Below, piece after piece: positions 1 to 5,133 of a stretch of DNA of 7,985 nt. Position 1 is the stretch's first letter, and each line of letters opens with the position of its first letter. The position numbers and the translations under genes are program-made. The notes below the pieces were generated by a model, which saw only the letters and a list, made by a program, of their open reading frames with translations, did no database searches and was not told where the DNA came from. Source of the DNA: an uncultured Allomuricauda sp. (lineage in GTDB: Bacteria; Bacteroidota; Bacteroidia; Flavobacteriales; Flavobacteriaceae); assembly GCA_937911965.1 (NCBI GenBank), contig CALDPL010000402.1, positions 1-7,985 on the forward strand. The letters run 5' to 3'.

Positions 1-406
1 AGGCAATGTCCGTGGCCATGGGAATACCTATTCCCGATTGCATGGGAGTTCCATAATTGAACAACAGGTACAGTCCCGCAGGGACCAACATCCCCCCAAT
101 TGCCCCGAACATCGGAAGTAGGGCATCCTTCACTTTTGAGAGTTCACCAAGATAGATTTCCCGTTCGAGTTCCAGGCCGATCAACAAAAAGAAAATGGCC
201 ATCAGACCGTCATTTATCCAGTGCCTGAGACTGTGCCCGGCAAAGGGGGTTTCCCAAAATTCGTTGTAATCCACCCCAAAGACAGAGTTGGCCAGAAATA
301 GGGAAATCAAGGTGCAGCCAATGAGGACCAGCCCTCCCGATTTTTCGCTTTCTGTAAATTTTTTGAACAATTCGGTGGCCTTGGTGTCTGCGATTTTTAA
401 ATTCAT
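1..406 (-). CDS. nhaA: Na+/H+ antiporter NhaA, N-terminal part (cut by window edge)
   Basis: This is the first 135 codons of an inner-membrane sodium/proton antiporter, which in this family exports Na+ in exchange for H+ for pH and salt homeostasis. Translating the minus strand from ATG 406-404 gives an open frame to base 1. Residues about 1-25 are a short hydrophilic N-terminus. They are followed by a hydrophobic segment (GGLVLIGCTLISLFLANS), then the NhaA-typical stretch WINDGLMAIFF...GLELERE, a further hydrophobic segment (GGMLVPAGLYLLF), and GIPMATDIA at the edge. The Asp of ATDIA corresponds to Asp133 of E. coli NhaA. The catalytic Asp pair (163/164 in E. coli) would lie outside the window. 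Known NhaA proteins are about 390 residues, so roughly a third is present. The gene starts 64 nt after the proA stop with no visible terminator between them, so co-transcription is possible. A 12-base A run on the coding strand lies about 37 nt upstream of the ATG. There is only a weak AGGA, too far upstream to be a good ribosome binding site. Confidence 0.93.
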   Translation of the reverse strand, partial: MNLKIADTKATELFKKFTESEKSGGLVLIGCTLISLFLANSVFGVDYNEFWETPFAGHSLRHWINDGLMAIFFLLIGLELEREIYLGELSKVKDALLPMFGAIGGMLVPAGLYLLFNYGTPMQSGIGIPMATDIA

Positions 407-443
407 CCGGTCTTTTTTCCTGCTGTGATGGTCTACCTTTTTC

Positions 444-455
444 TTTTTTTTTTTT
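444..455. repeat. 12-base homopolymer (T on plus, A on minus) upstream of nhaA
   Basis: An uninterrupted run of 12 T occupies 444-455. It is followed leftward by C443 and a further 5-base T run at 438-442, so the minus-strand transcript reads A12-G-A5-GG. It lies in the 64-nt gap between the proA stop and the nhaA ATG. On the minus strand this is poly-A, not poly-U, so it is not the tail of a terminator for proA. It may simply be an A-rich 5' region, which is thought to help translation initiation in Bacteroidota, and its length may vary by slippage. Confidence 0.8.
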
Positions 456-470
456 GAATTGGACAAGGAG

Positions 471-1676
471 CTAGGTCCTAATTTGTCCGTCGCCAAAGAT
501 ATAATATTTGTTGGTTACAAGTTCCTTGAGACCCAAAGGTCCGCGATGGTGCAATTTGTCTGTGCTGATGGCCAATTCCGCACCTACCCCCATCTGTCCA
601 CCATCGGTAAATCGGGTGGATGCGTTTTGGTACACCGCGGCGCTGTCCACATGGTCCATAAAAAGCTCTGCAGCGGTGGGATCCTCGGTCATGATCGTCG
701 TGGAGTGGCCCCCGGAATGTCGGTTGATCTTCCCCACGGCCTTCTCCAGGCTGTCCACGGCCCCGATAAGGCATTTCATGGCCAGAAATTCTTCTTCCCA
801 TGGGGCCTCTCCTGCGATTTGCTCCCCTTGGCCAAGAACGTTCTTTACCTCGGGGTCCACCAGGACCGATACCCCATTTTCGGTCAACAGCCGATGCAGT
901 TCTTCCAGCTTTTCTTCAAGACCTTGGATGCGGCTGTCGACAAGGATTTTATCCAGGGCGTTGCAGGCCGATATTTTTTGGGTTTTGGAATTCAGGATGA
1001 CCTTCAGGCACTTTTGCCAATCGGCCCGGGGGTGGACATATAAAAAATTGTTTCCCCTCCCGCTGACCAGAACGGCACATTTGGCGTGTTCCTTTACAAA
1101 TTGGATCAGGCGCTGCCCGCCCCGGGGCACGATCAGGTCCAGGTCCCGGTCCGGATTTTTCAAAAAGGCTTGGATCTGCATCCGGTCCATCTCCAAAAGT
1201 TGGATCAAGTCGGGATCCAGACCGTGTTTTTTTAGGGCCCTGTTCCAGAGTTCGACCAAGGCCCTGTTGGAATGGGTGGCTTCCTTTCCCCCTTTGAGCA
1301 AGATCTTATTGTTGGCCTTAAAGGCCAGCACGGCAGCTTCCACGGTAACATCCGGCCTGGACTCATAAATGATCATGATGGTGCCGAATGGTGCCGTTTT
1401 ATTGATGACCTTTAACCCGTTGTCCAGCTCCTTGGTGGAAATTTCCCGGTTCACCGGGTCCTCTTGCAGGCGAACTTCCCGTACCGCCCGAATCATTTGA
1501 TCGATCTTTTCCCCATCGACCACCAAACGGTCGTAAAGGGCCCGATCGTCCCTGTCGAAGGCCTGCAGATCCCTTTGGTTGGCCTGGATGAGTTCATCCC
1601 GGCTAAGATCCAGGAGTTCTTCCATGGTCATGAGTACCTTGTTCTTCATATGGGTGTCCAATAATTTCATTTTCAT
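471..1676 (-). CDS. proA: Glutamate-5-semialdehyde dehydrogenase (gamma-glutamyl phosphate reductase)
   Basis: ProA is a cytosolic enzyme that reduces gamma-glutamyl phosphate with NADPH to glutamate-5-semialdehyde, the second step of proline synthesis; the product cyclises to pyrroline-5-carboxylate. The 401-residue protein matches the usual length (417 in E. coli). Visible family features are APFGTIMIIYESRPDVT at about 95-111, LLKGGKEATHSN at about 126-137, the catalytic cysteine in KTQKISACNALDK (Cys at about 238), the C-terminal ProA signature VGKINRHSGGHSTTI at about 314-328, and HHRGPLGLKELVT near the end. The start is uncertain. A TTG at 1682, ATGs at 1676 and 1670 and an ATG at 1649 share the frame. 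I chose ATG 1676, as TTG is a weaker start and none has a Shine-Dalgarno sequence. It lies 60 nt downstream of proB and 64 nt upstream of nhaA, all in one direction. Confidence 0.97.
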   Translation of the reverse strand: MKMKLLDTHMKNKVLMTMEELLDLSRDELIQANQRDLQAFDRDDRALYDRLVVDGEKIDQMIRAVREVRLQEDPVNREISTKELDNGLKVINKTAPFGTIMIIYESRPDVTVEAAVLAFKANNKILLKGGKEATHSNRALVELWNRALKKHGLDPDLIQLLEMDRMQIQAFLKNPDRDLDLIVPRGGQRLIQFVKEHAKCAVLVSGRGNNFLYVHPRADWQKCLKVILNSKTQKISACNALDKILVDSRIQGLEEKLEELHRLLTENGVSVLVDPEVKNVLGQGEQIAGEAPWEEEFLAMKCLIGAVDSLEKAVGKINRHSGGHSTTIMTEDPTAAELFMDHVDSAAVYQNASTRFTDGGQMGVGAELAISTDKLHHRGPLGLKELVTNKYYIFGDGQIRT

Positions 1677-1736
1677 CTTCAATTTTTGATTTGTCCTTGT
1701 GTTCTTATTGGGAAGTGGCCATGGTTTTTAAATCGA

Positions 1737-2507
1737 TCACATGGAAACCTCGGTCCCCACGGTTTTTCCGTCCATGATATCGAGGATGACATTTTCCTTT
1801 TTTCCGTTGACGATATAGGATGGAATGTTGGCCGCGGCGGCCGACTGGGCATAGTTCAATTTGGAGCCCATTCCCCCACGGCCCTCCCCCTCGGATTTGC
1901 AGTCTTTTTCGATGTACCGGGCCAGGTCTTCCTGGGGCAAGACCTTTGAAATGACCTGGGTATGCTCGTTTTCGGGGTGACCGTTGTATAGACCGTCTAT
2001 ATCGGTCATCAAGATCAGTTTGTCCGCGTTCATGAGCTGTGCCAAAAGGGTGGCCAGTTCGTCATTGTCCGAGAACATGGACATGGCCACCGAGACGGCA
2101 TCGTCCTCATTGGCAATGGGCACCACCCCCTCGGACAACAGCCCTTCCAGGCAGTTGATCATATTGTCGCGGTGCACCCCGGGGTTGAAGTCCCTCTTTG
2201 TGGGCAGCACCTGGGCGCATTTCATCCCATGGTCGTTGAAAATGTTGTAGTAGTGCCGCATCATCCGGGGCTGACCAATGGCGGAATATACCTGCCTGCG
2301 CTGGGTCTTGTCCTTTATCTTGGACTTGCCCAGGACCTCTTTTCCGGCGATCACCGATCCCGAGGAGACCAGAAGGGTCATGATATCCCGTTCATAGAGC
2401 GCCGCGATCTGTTCCACCAGGCGATTGAGCACCGGCCGTACGATTCGATTGTCCTTATTTGTCATCACATTGGTTCCCACCTTGATGACCACGAGTTCTT
2501 TGTACAT
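1737..2507 (-). CDS. proB: Glutamate 5-kinase, short form without PUA domain
   Basis: ProB phosphorylates glutamate with ATP to gamma-glutamyl phosphate, the first and usually proline-inhibited step of proline synthesis; the unstable product is passed to ProA. The 256-residue protein consists only of the amino-acid-kinase fold. Motifs in order are VVIKVGTNVMT (about 6-16), LLVSSGSVIAG (about 46-56), VVPIANEDDAVSV (about 128-140), FSDNDELATLLAQL (about 145-158), ILMTDIDGLY (about 165-174) and GRGGMGSKLN (about 209-218). E. coli ProB has 367 residues with a C-terminal PUA domain, which is absent here. The sequence ends naturally at VGTEVSM, so this is a short form, not a truncation. The frame opens at a TTG at 2513 that overlaps the proC stop, but ATG 2507 is only 2 nt after that stop and is the better choice. 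This tight junction suggests translational coupling with proC. Confidence 0.96.
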   Translation of the reverse strand: MYKELVVIKVGTNVMTNKDNRIVRPVLNRLVEQIAALYERDIMTLLVSSGSVIAGKEVLGKSKIKDKTQRRQVYSAIGQPRMMRHYYNIFNDHGMKCAQVLPTKRDFNPGVHRDNMINCLEGLLSEGVVPIANEDDAVSVAMSMFSDNDELATLLAQLMNADKLILMTDIDGLYNGHPENEHTQVISKVLPQEDLARYIEKDCKSEGEGRGGMGSKLNYAQSAAAANIPSYIVNGKKENVILDIMDGKTVGTEVSM

Positions 2508-2509
2508 GT

Positions 2510-3316
2510 TCAATATTCTTCGCCCAGTTCCACGGCGCGGTTAAAGGCTGCAAAGGCAGCATCCTTGATAAGTTCGTTGACCTTGTTGTCCTGCATGGAG
2601 TCCAGGGCGGCCCGGGTGGTGCCCCCTTTGGAGGCCACTTTCTCCATCCAGGAATCCGGACTGAGGTTGGATTGGTTGAAGAGTTCCACGGCCCCTGTAA
2701 AGGTCTGGCTGACCAAGACCTTGGAAACATTTTTGGAGAAGCCCATTTGCAGGGCGGCCTCCATCATGCTCTGCATGAAATAGAACACATAGGCCGGACC
2801 ACTGCCCGAAATCCCCGTGGAGGCGTCGATGAAGTTCTCACTCTCCACCCTTAGGGATTTTCCGGTGGTGTCCAACAGCCCTTCCACCATAAAGAGTTCC
2901 AGTCGGGATACTTCCTCGGCCGAAACATAGCTGGTGAGGCCCATGCCCACCTGTGCGGGCAGGTTGGGCATGGCCCGGACCACTTTTTTGATGCCCAGGG
3001 CTTCCTGAATATAGTGTATGGTGACCCCGGCCATGATCGAAATGATCAATTGCTCCGGGTTTACCAAGGGTTTCATGCGTTGGAGCAGCTCTTCCGCATG
3101 GTGGGGCTTGACCGCCAAAAAGATGATTTCCGCTTGGGGGACACAGTCCTCCAAGCGTTCCATGGCATCAAAATGGGCAATCTTGTTCAGTTCCTCCATT
3201 TTTTCCCTGGATTTGTCCAGGACCATGATATTTCCTTTTTTCAGCATTTTGGATCTTGCCATGCCCGTGGCATAGGTAAGTCCCATATTGCCCGCACCGA
3301 TGACCAGTACTTTCAT
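2510..3316 (-). CDS. proC: Pyrroline-5-carboxylate reductase
   Basis: ProC reduces pyrroline-5-carboxylate to L-proline with NAD(P)H, the last step of the pathway, in the cytosol. The 268-residue protein has the family's usual length. It opens with a Rossmann nucleotide-binding motif (VLVIGAGNMG, glycines 7, 9 and 12), followed by IIFLAVKPHH (about 64-73), MPNLP (116-120), the SGSGPAY motif (170-176), and the P5CR signature around WMEKVASKGGTTRAALDSM (223-241), whose GGTT segment contributes to the active site in known enzymes. The ATG at 3316 directly begins the Rossmann strand, so the start is secure. It is the first of three adjacent proline genes (proC-proB-proA), with 2 nt between its stop and the proB ATG. 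The 35-nt gap from the preceding small gene has no TAnnTTTG promoter element, so it is probably transcribed from upstream. Confidence 0.97.
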   Translation of the reverse strand: MKVLVIGAGNMGLTYATGMARSKMLKKGNIMVLDKSREKMEELNKIAHFDAMERLEDCVPQAEIIFLAVKPHHAEELLQRMKPLVNPEQLIISIMAGVTIHYIQEALGIKKVVRAMPNLPAQVGMGLTSYVSAEEVSRLELFMVEGLLDTTGKSLRVESENFIDASTGISGSGPAYVFYFMQSMMEAALQMGFSKNVSKVLVSQTFTGAVELFNQSNLSPDSWMEKVASKGGTTRAALDSMQDNKVNELIKDAAFAAFNRAVELGEEY

Positions 3317-3351
3317 AGTGTGTATTGTGGGGTTTTGGTCTTATTTTTTTG

Positions 3352-3573
3352 TTATGCGGATATTTCACAGTCCTTGCAGTCCTTCACCTCTCCGTAATAG
3401 GTCTCCCTATATTTGTGCAGGGTGCGGACGGGCAGTCCCATAAAATAGCGTTTGATATAGGTCACCTGAGTGGTGAGTTCCCCCATTTTGACACTATATC
3501 TTTTTTCATATCTGGTCTCCCTTTTGATCTCTGTAAGTTTCATATTCATAACAATGATTGACTTTTTATTCAT
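3352..3573 (-). CDS. Small basic protein of unknown function with C-terminal CxxC
   Basis: I do not recognise this protein. It has 73 residues if it starts at ATG 3573, or 63 if it starts at ATG 3543, where the most regular sequence begins (MKLTEIKRE). It is rich in Lys, Arg and Tyr, with no signal peptide or membrane segment. The C-terminus carries a CxxC pair (CKDCE, Cys 66 and 69 in the long version), which could be half of a metal site or a redox pair. The long version overlaps the end of the bS21 gene by 8 bases (3566-3573), while the shorter starts (3549 or 3543) leave a gap of about 16-22 nt; either spacing suggests co-translation with bS21. It is followed 35 nt later by proC. Its tight placement and lack of stops argue that it is real, but its function is open. 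A role with the ribosome is only a guess from its neighbour. Confidence 0.72.
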   Translation of the reverse strand: MNKKSIIVMNMKLTEIKRETRYEKRYSVKMGELTTQVTYIKRYFMGLPVRTLHKYRETYYGEVKDCKDCEISA

Positions 3574-3763
3574 TTTCCTGGGCGAGGAGGTATTGCTCCT
3601 TGTAGATGGCCTTTTTTAAGGCCTTTCGCCTGGAAACTGATTTTTTGGTGTATTGTTGTCGGTCCCTGATCTGTTCAAGGCGCTTGGTGTTTCTGTATTT
3701 CCTTTTGTACCGTTTAAGGGCCCTTTCAATATTCTCCCCGGGTTTCACTTCAATTTTCAGCAT
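3566..3763 (-). CDS. rpsU: Variant 30S ribosomal protein bS21
   Basis: bS21 is a small, very basic protein of the 30S platform near the 3' end of 16S rRNA. In Bacteroidota it helps to hide the anti-Shine-Dalgarno sequence. The 65-residue product has the family core KPGENIERALKRYKRKYRNTKR (about 8-29, listed here as two overlapping motifs: GENIERALKRYKRK and KRYKRKYRNTKR) and the expected Lys/Arg-rich helix after it (KKSVSRRKALKKA). From memory, the usual flavobacterial bS21 starts MLIIPVKDGENI and has RKF after the KRYK motif; this one has MLKIEVKPGENI and RKY, plus a differing C-terminal half, so it may be a second, divergent copy. The 35 nt before ATG 3763 are A-rich with no Shine-Dalgarno sequence. 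It lies 72 nt after the acetyltransferase gene and overlaps or abuts the small CxxC gene. Family assignment is firm; paralogue status is inferred. Confidence 0.9.
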   Translation of the reverse strand: MLKIEVKPGENIERALKRYKRKYRNTKRLEQIRDRQQYTKKSVSRRKALKKAIYKEQYLLAQENE

Positions 3764-3802
3764 ATTCTTATTTCGTTTTATTTTTCTATGTTCATTTTAT
3801 TC

Positions 3803-3814
3803 GGGCACCTGCCC
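3803..3814. other. Short inverted repeat between acetyltransferase and bS21 genes
   Basis: GGGCACCTGCCC at 3803-3814 is an inverted repeat: a GGGCA/TGCCC stem with a 2-base centre, or a 4-bp stem with a 4-base loop. It lies 21 nt beyond the acetyltransferase stop in the 72-nt gap before the bS21 ATG. In the minus direction it is followed by A-rich sequence rather than a T run, so I do not call it a terminator. It could form a small hairpin in the bS21 5' region or an RNA processing site. Confidence 0.35.
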
Positions 3815-3835
3815 TTTGTTCCTTTCGTTGCGGGC

Positions 3836-4273
3836 TCATCGGTTCAACCTCATTTCCATATGGGTCAATCGAAAACCGTTCTCCTTTAAGAGGTCCATTT
3901 GTTTTCCTTGGCCCTCGATGTGGATGGCCAGGTCGCCCTTGCAGTACTGCAGGGCGTAGTCCATTAATTTTTGTGCCACACCCTTGTCTTTTTCTCCCTT
4001 GCGGACCGTGAGAAAAGCGATAAAGTTTTCGGGGATATAATCACCCATCCCGGTCTTGTTCACCACCATCAGTCCCATAATCTCCCCCTGTTCCTCCAAC
4101 ACGAACACATAGCCACCCAATCCCGGTATTTCCTTGGTCGAATACTGAATGGCCTTCGCGATGGCCCTTGGGGAACTCTTGGGCTCTTCCTGTTGGCCGT
4201 GGATGAAGTTGGTCAAACGGGCCGCTTCCATGGTGGAAAGCCTTGTGTACGCATCATAGGTTGTTATGGACAT
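3836..4273 (-). CDS. GNAT-family N-acetyltransferase
   Basis: This is a predicted cytosolic acetyl-CoA-dependent N-acetyltransferase; its substrate is unknown. With ATG 4273 it has 145 residues, the size of a single GNAT domain. In order it shows an N-terminal helical part (STMEAARLTNFIHG), strands GGYVFVLEEQGEIMGLMVV (about 53-71), strand 4 with motif A (ENFIAFLTVRKGEKDKGVAQKL, of which KDKGVAQKLM, about 97-106, forms the acetyl-CoA pyrophosphate loop and helix), strand DLAIHIE, and a final LLKENGF...MEMRLNR segment matching the usual L-Y-x-K-x-G-F end. The pyrophosphate loop is a weak version of Q/R-x-x-G-x-G/A. The frame stays open to a GTG at 4339 with an ATG at 4318, but the extra residues are not GNAT-like. 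It is the first sizeable gene of the minus-strand cluster and precedes bS21. Ribosomal-protein acetylation would be conceivable, but nothing in the sequence shows it. Confidence 0.87.
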   Translation of the reverse strand: MSITTYDAYTRLSTMEAARLTNFIHGQQEEPKSSPRAIAKAIQYSTKEIPGLGGYVFVLEEQGEIMGLMVVNKTGMGDYIPENFIAFLTVRKGEKDKGVAQKLMDYALQYCKGDLAIHIEGQGKQMDLLKENGFRLTHMEMRLNR

Positions 4274-4336
4274 GGGTTGAATAATGTTGTTATGGATTTT
4301 CCCCCGGCCCAAAACCATGGGCAATGGAGGAATGTT

Positions 4337-4361
4337 CACAGCCAGAGGGTGCCTCTGTGTG
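4337..4361 (-). other. Hairpin in the operon leader just before the acetyltransferase gene
   Basis: A 6-bp perfect stem pairs 4343-4348 (CAGAGG) with 4352-4357 (CCTCTG) across a 3-base loop. It is extended by 4 more pairs (CACA 4337-4340 with TGTG 4358-4361) after a 2-base bulge. On the transcript it lies about 65 nt upstream of ATG 4273. No T run follows, so it is not an intrinsic terminator. It could shape the mRNA leader or be a protein-binding site. Confidence 0.5.
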
Positions 4362-4396
4362 ATTTGGACGGATGCTGCCTGAGCAGGTTTGGATAA

Positions 4397-4498
4397 TTAA
4401 CGGGTGGGGGGGATGAATTTATCCGACTGGTTTCGAAAAACCAGGTAATCGAAGCTGTGTATCCTACAATTTTTTCGCTCGTGAAGTTTCGTATCCAT
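4397..4498 (-). CDS. Possible 33-codon upstream ORF in the operon leader
   Basis: An ATG at 4498 opens 33 codons ending in TAA at 4397-4399. The ATG lies only 5 bases past the TATCTTTG element (4504-4511), so a transcript starting at the usual distance would be leaderless or nearly so. The peptide (starts MDTKLHERKNCRIHS, ends DKFIPPTR) resembles nothing I know. It has no signal peptide, and its codons do not form an obvious attenuator run apart from Pro-Pro near the end. The chance of a 33-codon open frame arising at random is high, so I give it low confidence. It would matter as a regulatory upstream ORF for the acetyltransferase-bS21 transcript. Confidence 0.2.
   Translation of the reverse strand: MDTKLHERKNCRIHSFDYLVFRNQSDKFIPPTR
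4427..4444 (-). other. Perfect 7-bp hairpin with TTCG loop in the operon leader
   Basis: Read on the minus strand, CTGGTTTTTCGAAACCAG is a perfect 7-bp stem (CTGGTTT/AAACCAG) closing a TTCG tetraloop. It begins about 55-60 nt after the predicted transcription start and sits inside the possible 33-codon ORF. No T run follows, so it does not look like a terminator. With the second hairpin at 4337-4361 it makes the leader of this operon structured. Confidence 0.55.
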
Positions 4499-4503
4499 TG
4501 GGG

Positions 4504-4511
4504 CAAAGATA
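4504..4511 (-). promoter_or_regulatory. Bacteroidota-type -7 promoter element (TATCTTTG)
   Basis: The minus strand reads ...TTTGCTATCTTTGCCCC..., giving an exact match to the Bacteroidota -7 consensus TAnnTTTG recognised by the primary sigma factor. A TTG -33 element is not present at the expected 17-23 nt upstream, so only half of the consensus is met. Transcription would start near 4497-4500 and run leftward into the acetyltransferase, bS21 and proline genes. I found no other TAnnTTTG in the intergenic gaps of this cluster, so this may be the main promoter of the whole run. Confidence 0.6.
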
Positions 4512-5115
4512 GCAAATTTTGGGGAACTGGCCTCGGAACCCGGTCTTAAGGTAGTGTTAAGTGTTTGGCGAAGACCATATTAACTGCTCCAATGTTGTCC
4601 TCTGCCAAGGGGTTGGAGCGGTACCCTTGAACCTTGTTGGGTTTTGGCAAGCCCTGTTCCCAAAATCGATTTTGGCCCTTACCCTCATAAAGATCATGAC
4701 GGATATCAGGTTTAAGGGACACAAGGGGCACGATCTATCAAATATTAGCTGATGTAGATAGTATATTAACCCAGTTTTGGAAACCGCTCTAAAATTTTGT
4801 TAAGTTTCCATTGCGAAATCGTTAGAGTACTCCAGCACTTTTCTATCCGGACGGATGGCTTGATGATTATTGTGTCAATGGCCCGGCCCCGATTTTGACT
4901 TCAGGTCGATCTAGGGCCCCAAGGGCATGGATGTCTTAAGGGCACAATCTTCCGTCAGGTCCTCAGATATGGGAATCAGAGGAAGCTTTCCTGATACCCA
5001 ATGGGACCATAATCAACAGATTTTAACCATTAATATACCCACATTATGACTGACTGACTCTCCATTAATGAAAGAAGGCGCCAAGGGGCGGTTCCAAGGC
5101 GCAACTTAACAACCA
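4512..5115. other. Non-coding region between the leftward operon and the susC-type gene
   Basis: About 600 bases separate the predicted leftward promoter from the rightward transporter gene. I see no recognisable gene, tRNA or complete mobile element. Open frames of about 60 codons at 4546-4752 exist on both strands, but neither product is recognisable and there is no initiation context. The region holds the palindrome at 4660-4675 and short repeats close to the transporter (AAGGCGC at 5075-5081 and 5096-5102, three GACT units around 5048-5059). No exact TAnnTTTG is present on the plus strand; the nearest is CAGTTTTG at about 4771-4778, without a TTG partner. The susC promoter is therefore unidentified. 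The length suggests a long leader or a decayed gene. Confidence 0.6.
4660..4675. promoter_or_regulatory. Perfect 16-bp palindrome, candidate operator
   Basis: CCAAAATCGATTTTGG is a perfect inverted repeat with no spacer, centred on ATCGAT. It lies in the divergent intergenic region, about 150 bp upstream of the leftward -7 element and about 470 bp before the susC-type start. Such symmetry fits a site for a dimeric DNA-binding protein, and it could also arise by chance. Related TTTTGG hexamers occur at about 4517, 4642 and 4774. No regulator gene is visible in the window. Confidence 0.35.
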
Positions 5116-5133
5116 ATGCAACTCAACTCAATT

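Noticed and set aside
508..1368. 286-codon plus-strand open frame (and a 194-codon one at 459-1043) over proA
   Set aside because: Both lie antisense to a secure proA gene, give low-complexity Ser/Arg/Phe-rich products without recognisable domains, and follow from the codon bias of proA.
3610..3625. GGCCTTTTTTAAGGCC inverted repeat within the bS21 gene
   Set aside because: It lies in coding sequence for Lys-Lys-Ala codons of bS21 and is explained by the protein sequence.
3803..3814. GGGCACCTGCCC as an intrinsic terminator after the acetyltransferase gene
   Set aside because: The stem is short with a tight loop, and in the direction of transcription it is followed by A-rich sequence, not a T run.
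4546..4752. Open frames of about 60 codons on both strands in the intergenic region, the plus one containing FGED...LNLV, faintly like the end of ISAs1-type transposases
   Set aside because: The resemblance covers only a few residues with wrong spacing between ED and LNL, no inverted repeats or target duplication were found, and the frame starts directly after a stop. It could be decayed sequence, but I cannot support a transposase.
4927..5048. Plus-strand open frame of about 40 codons (starts MDVLRAQSS) upstream of the susC-type gene
   Set aside because: No recognisable product, no initiation signal, and such lengths arise often by chance.
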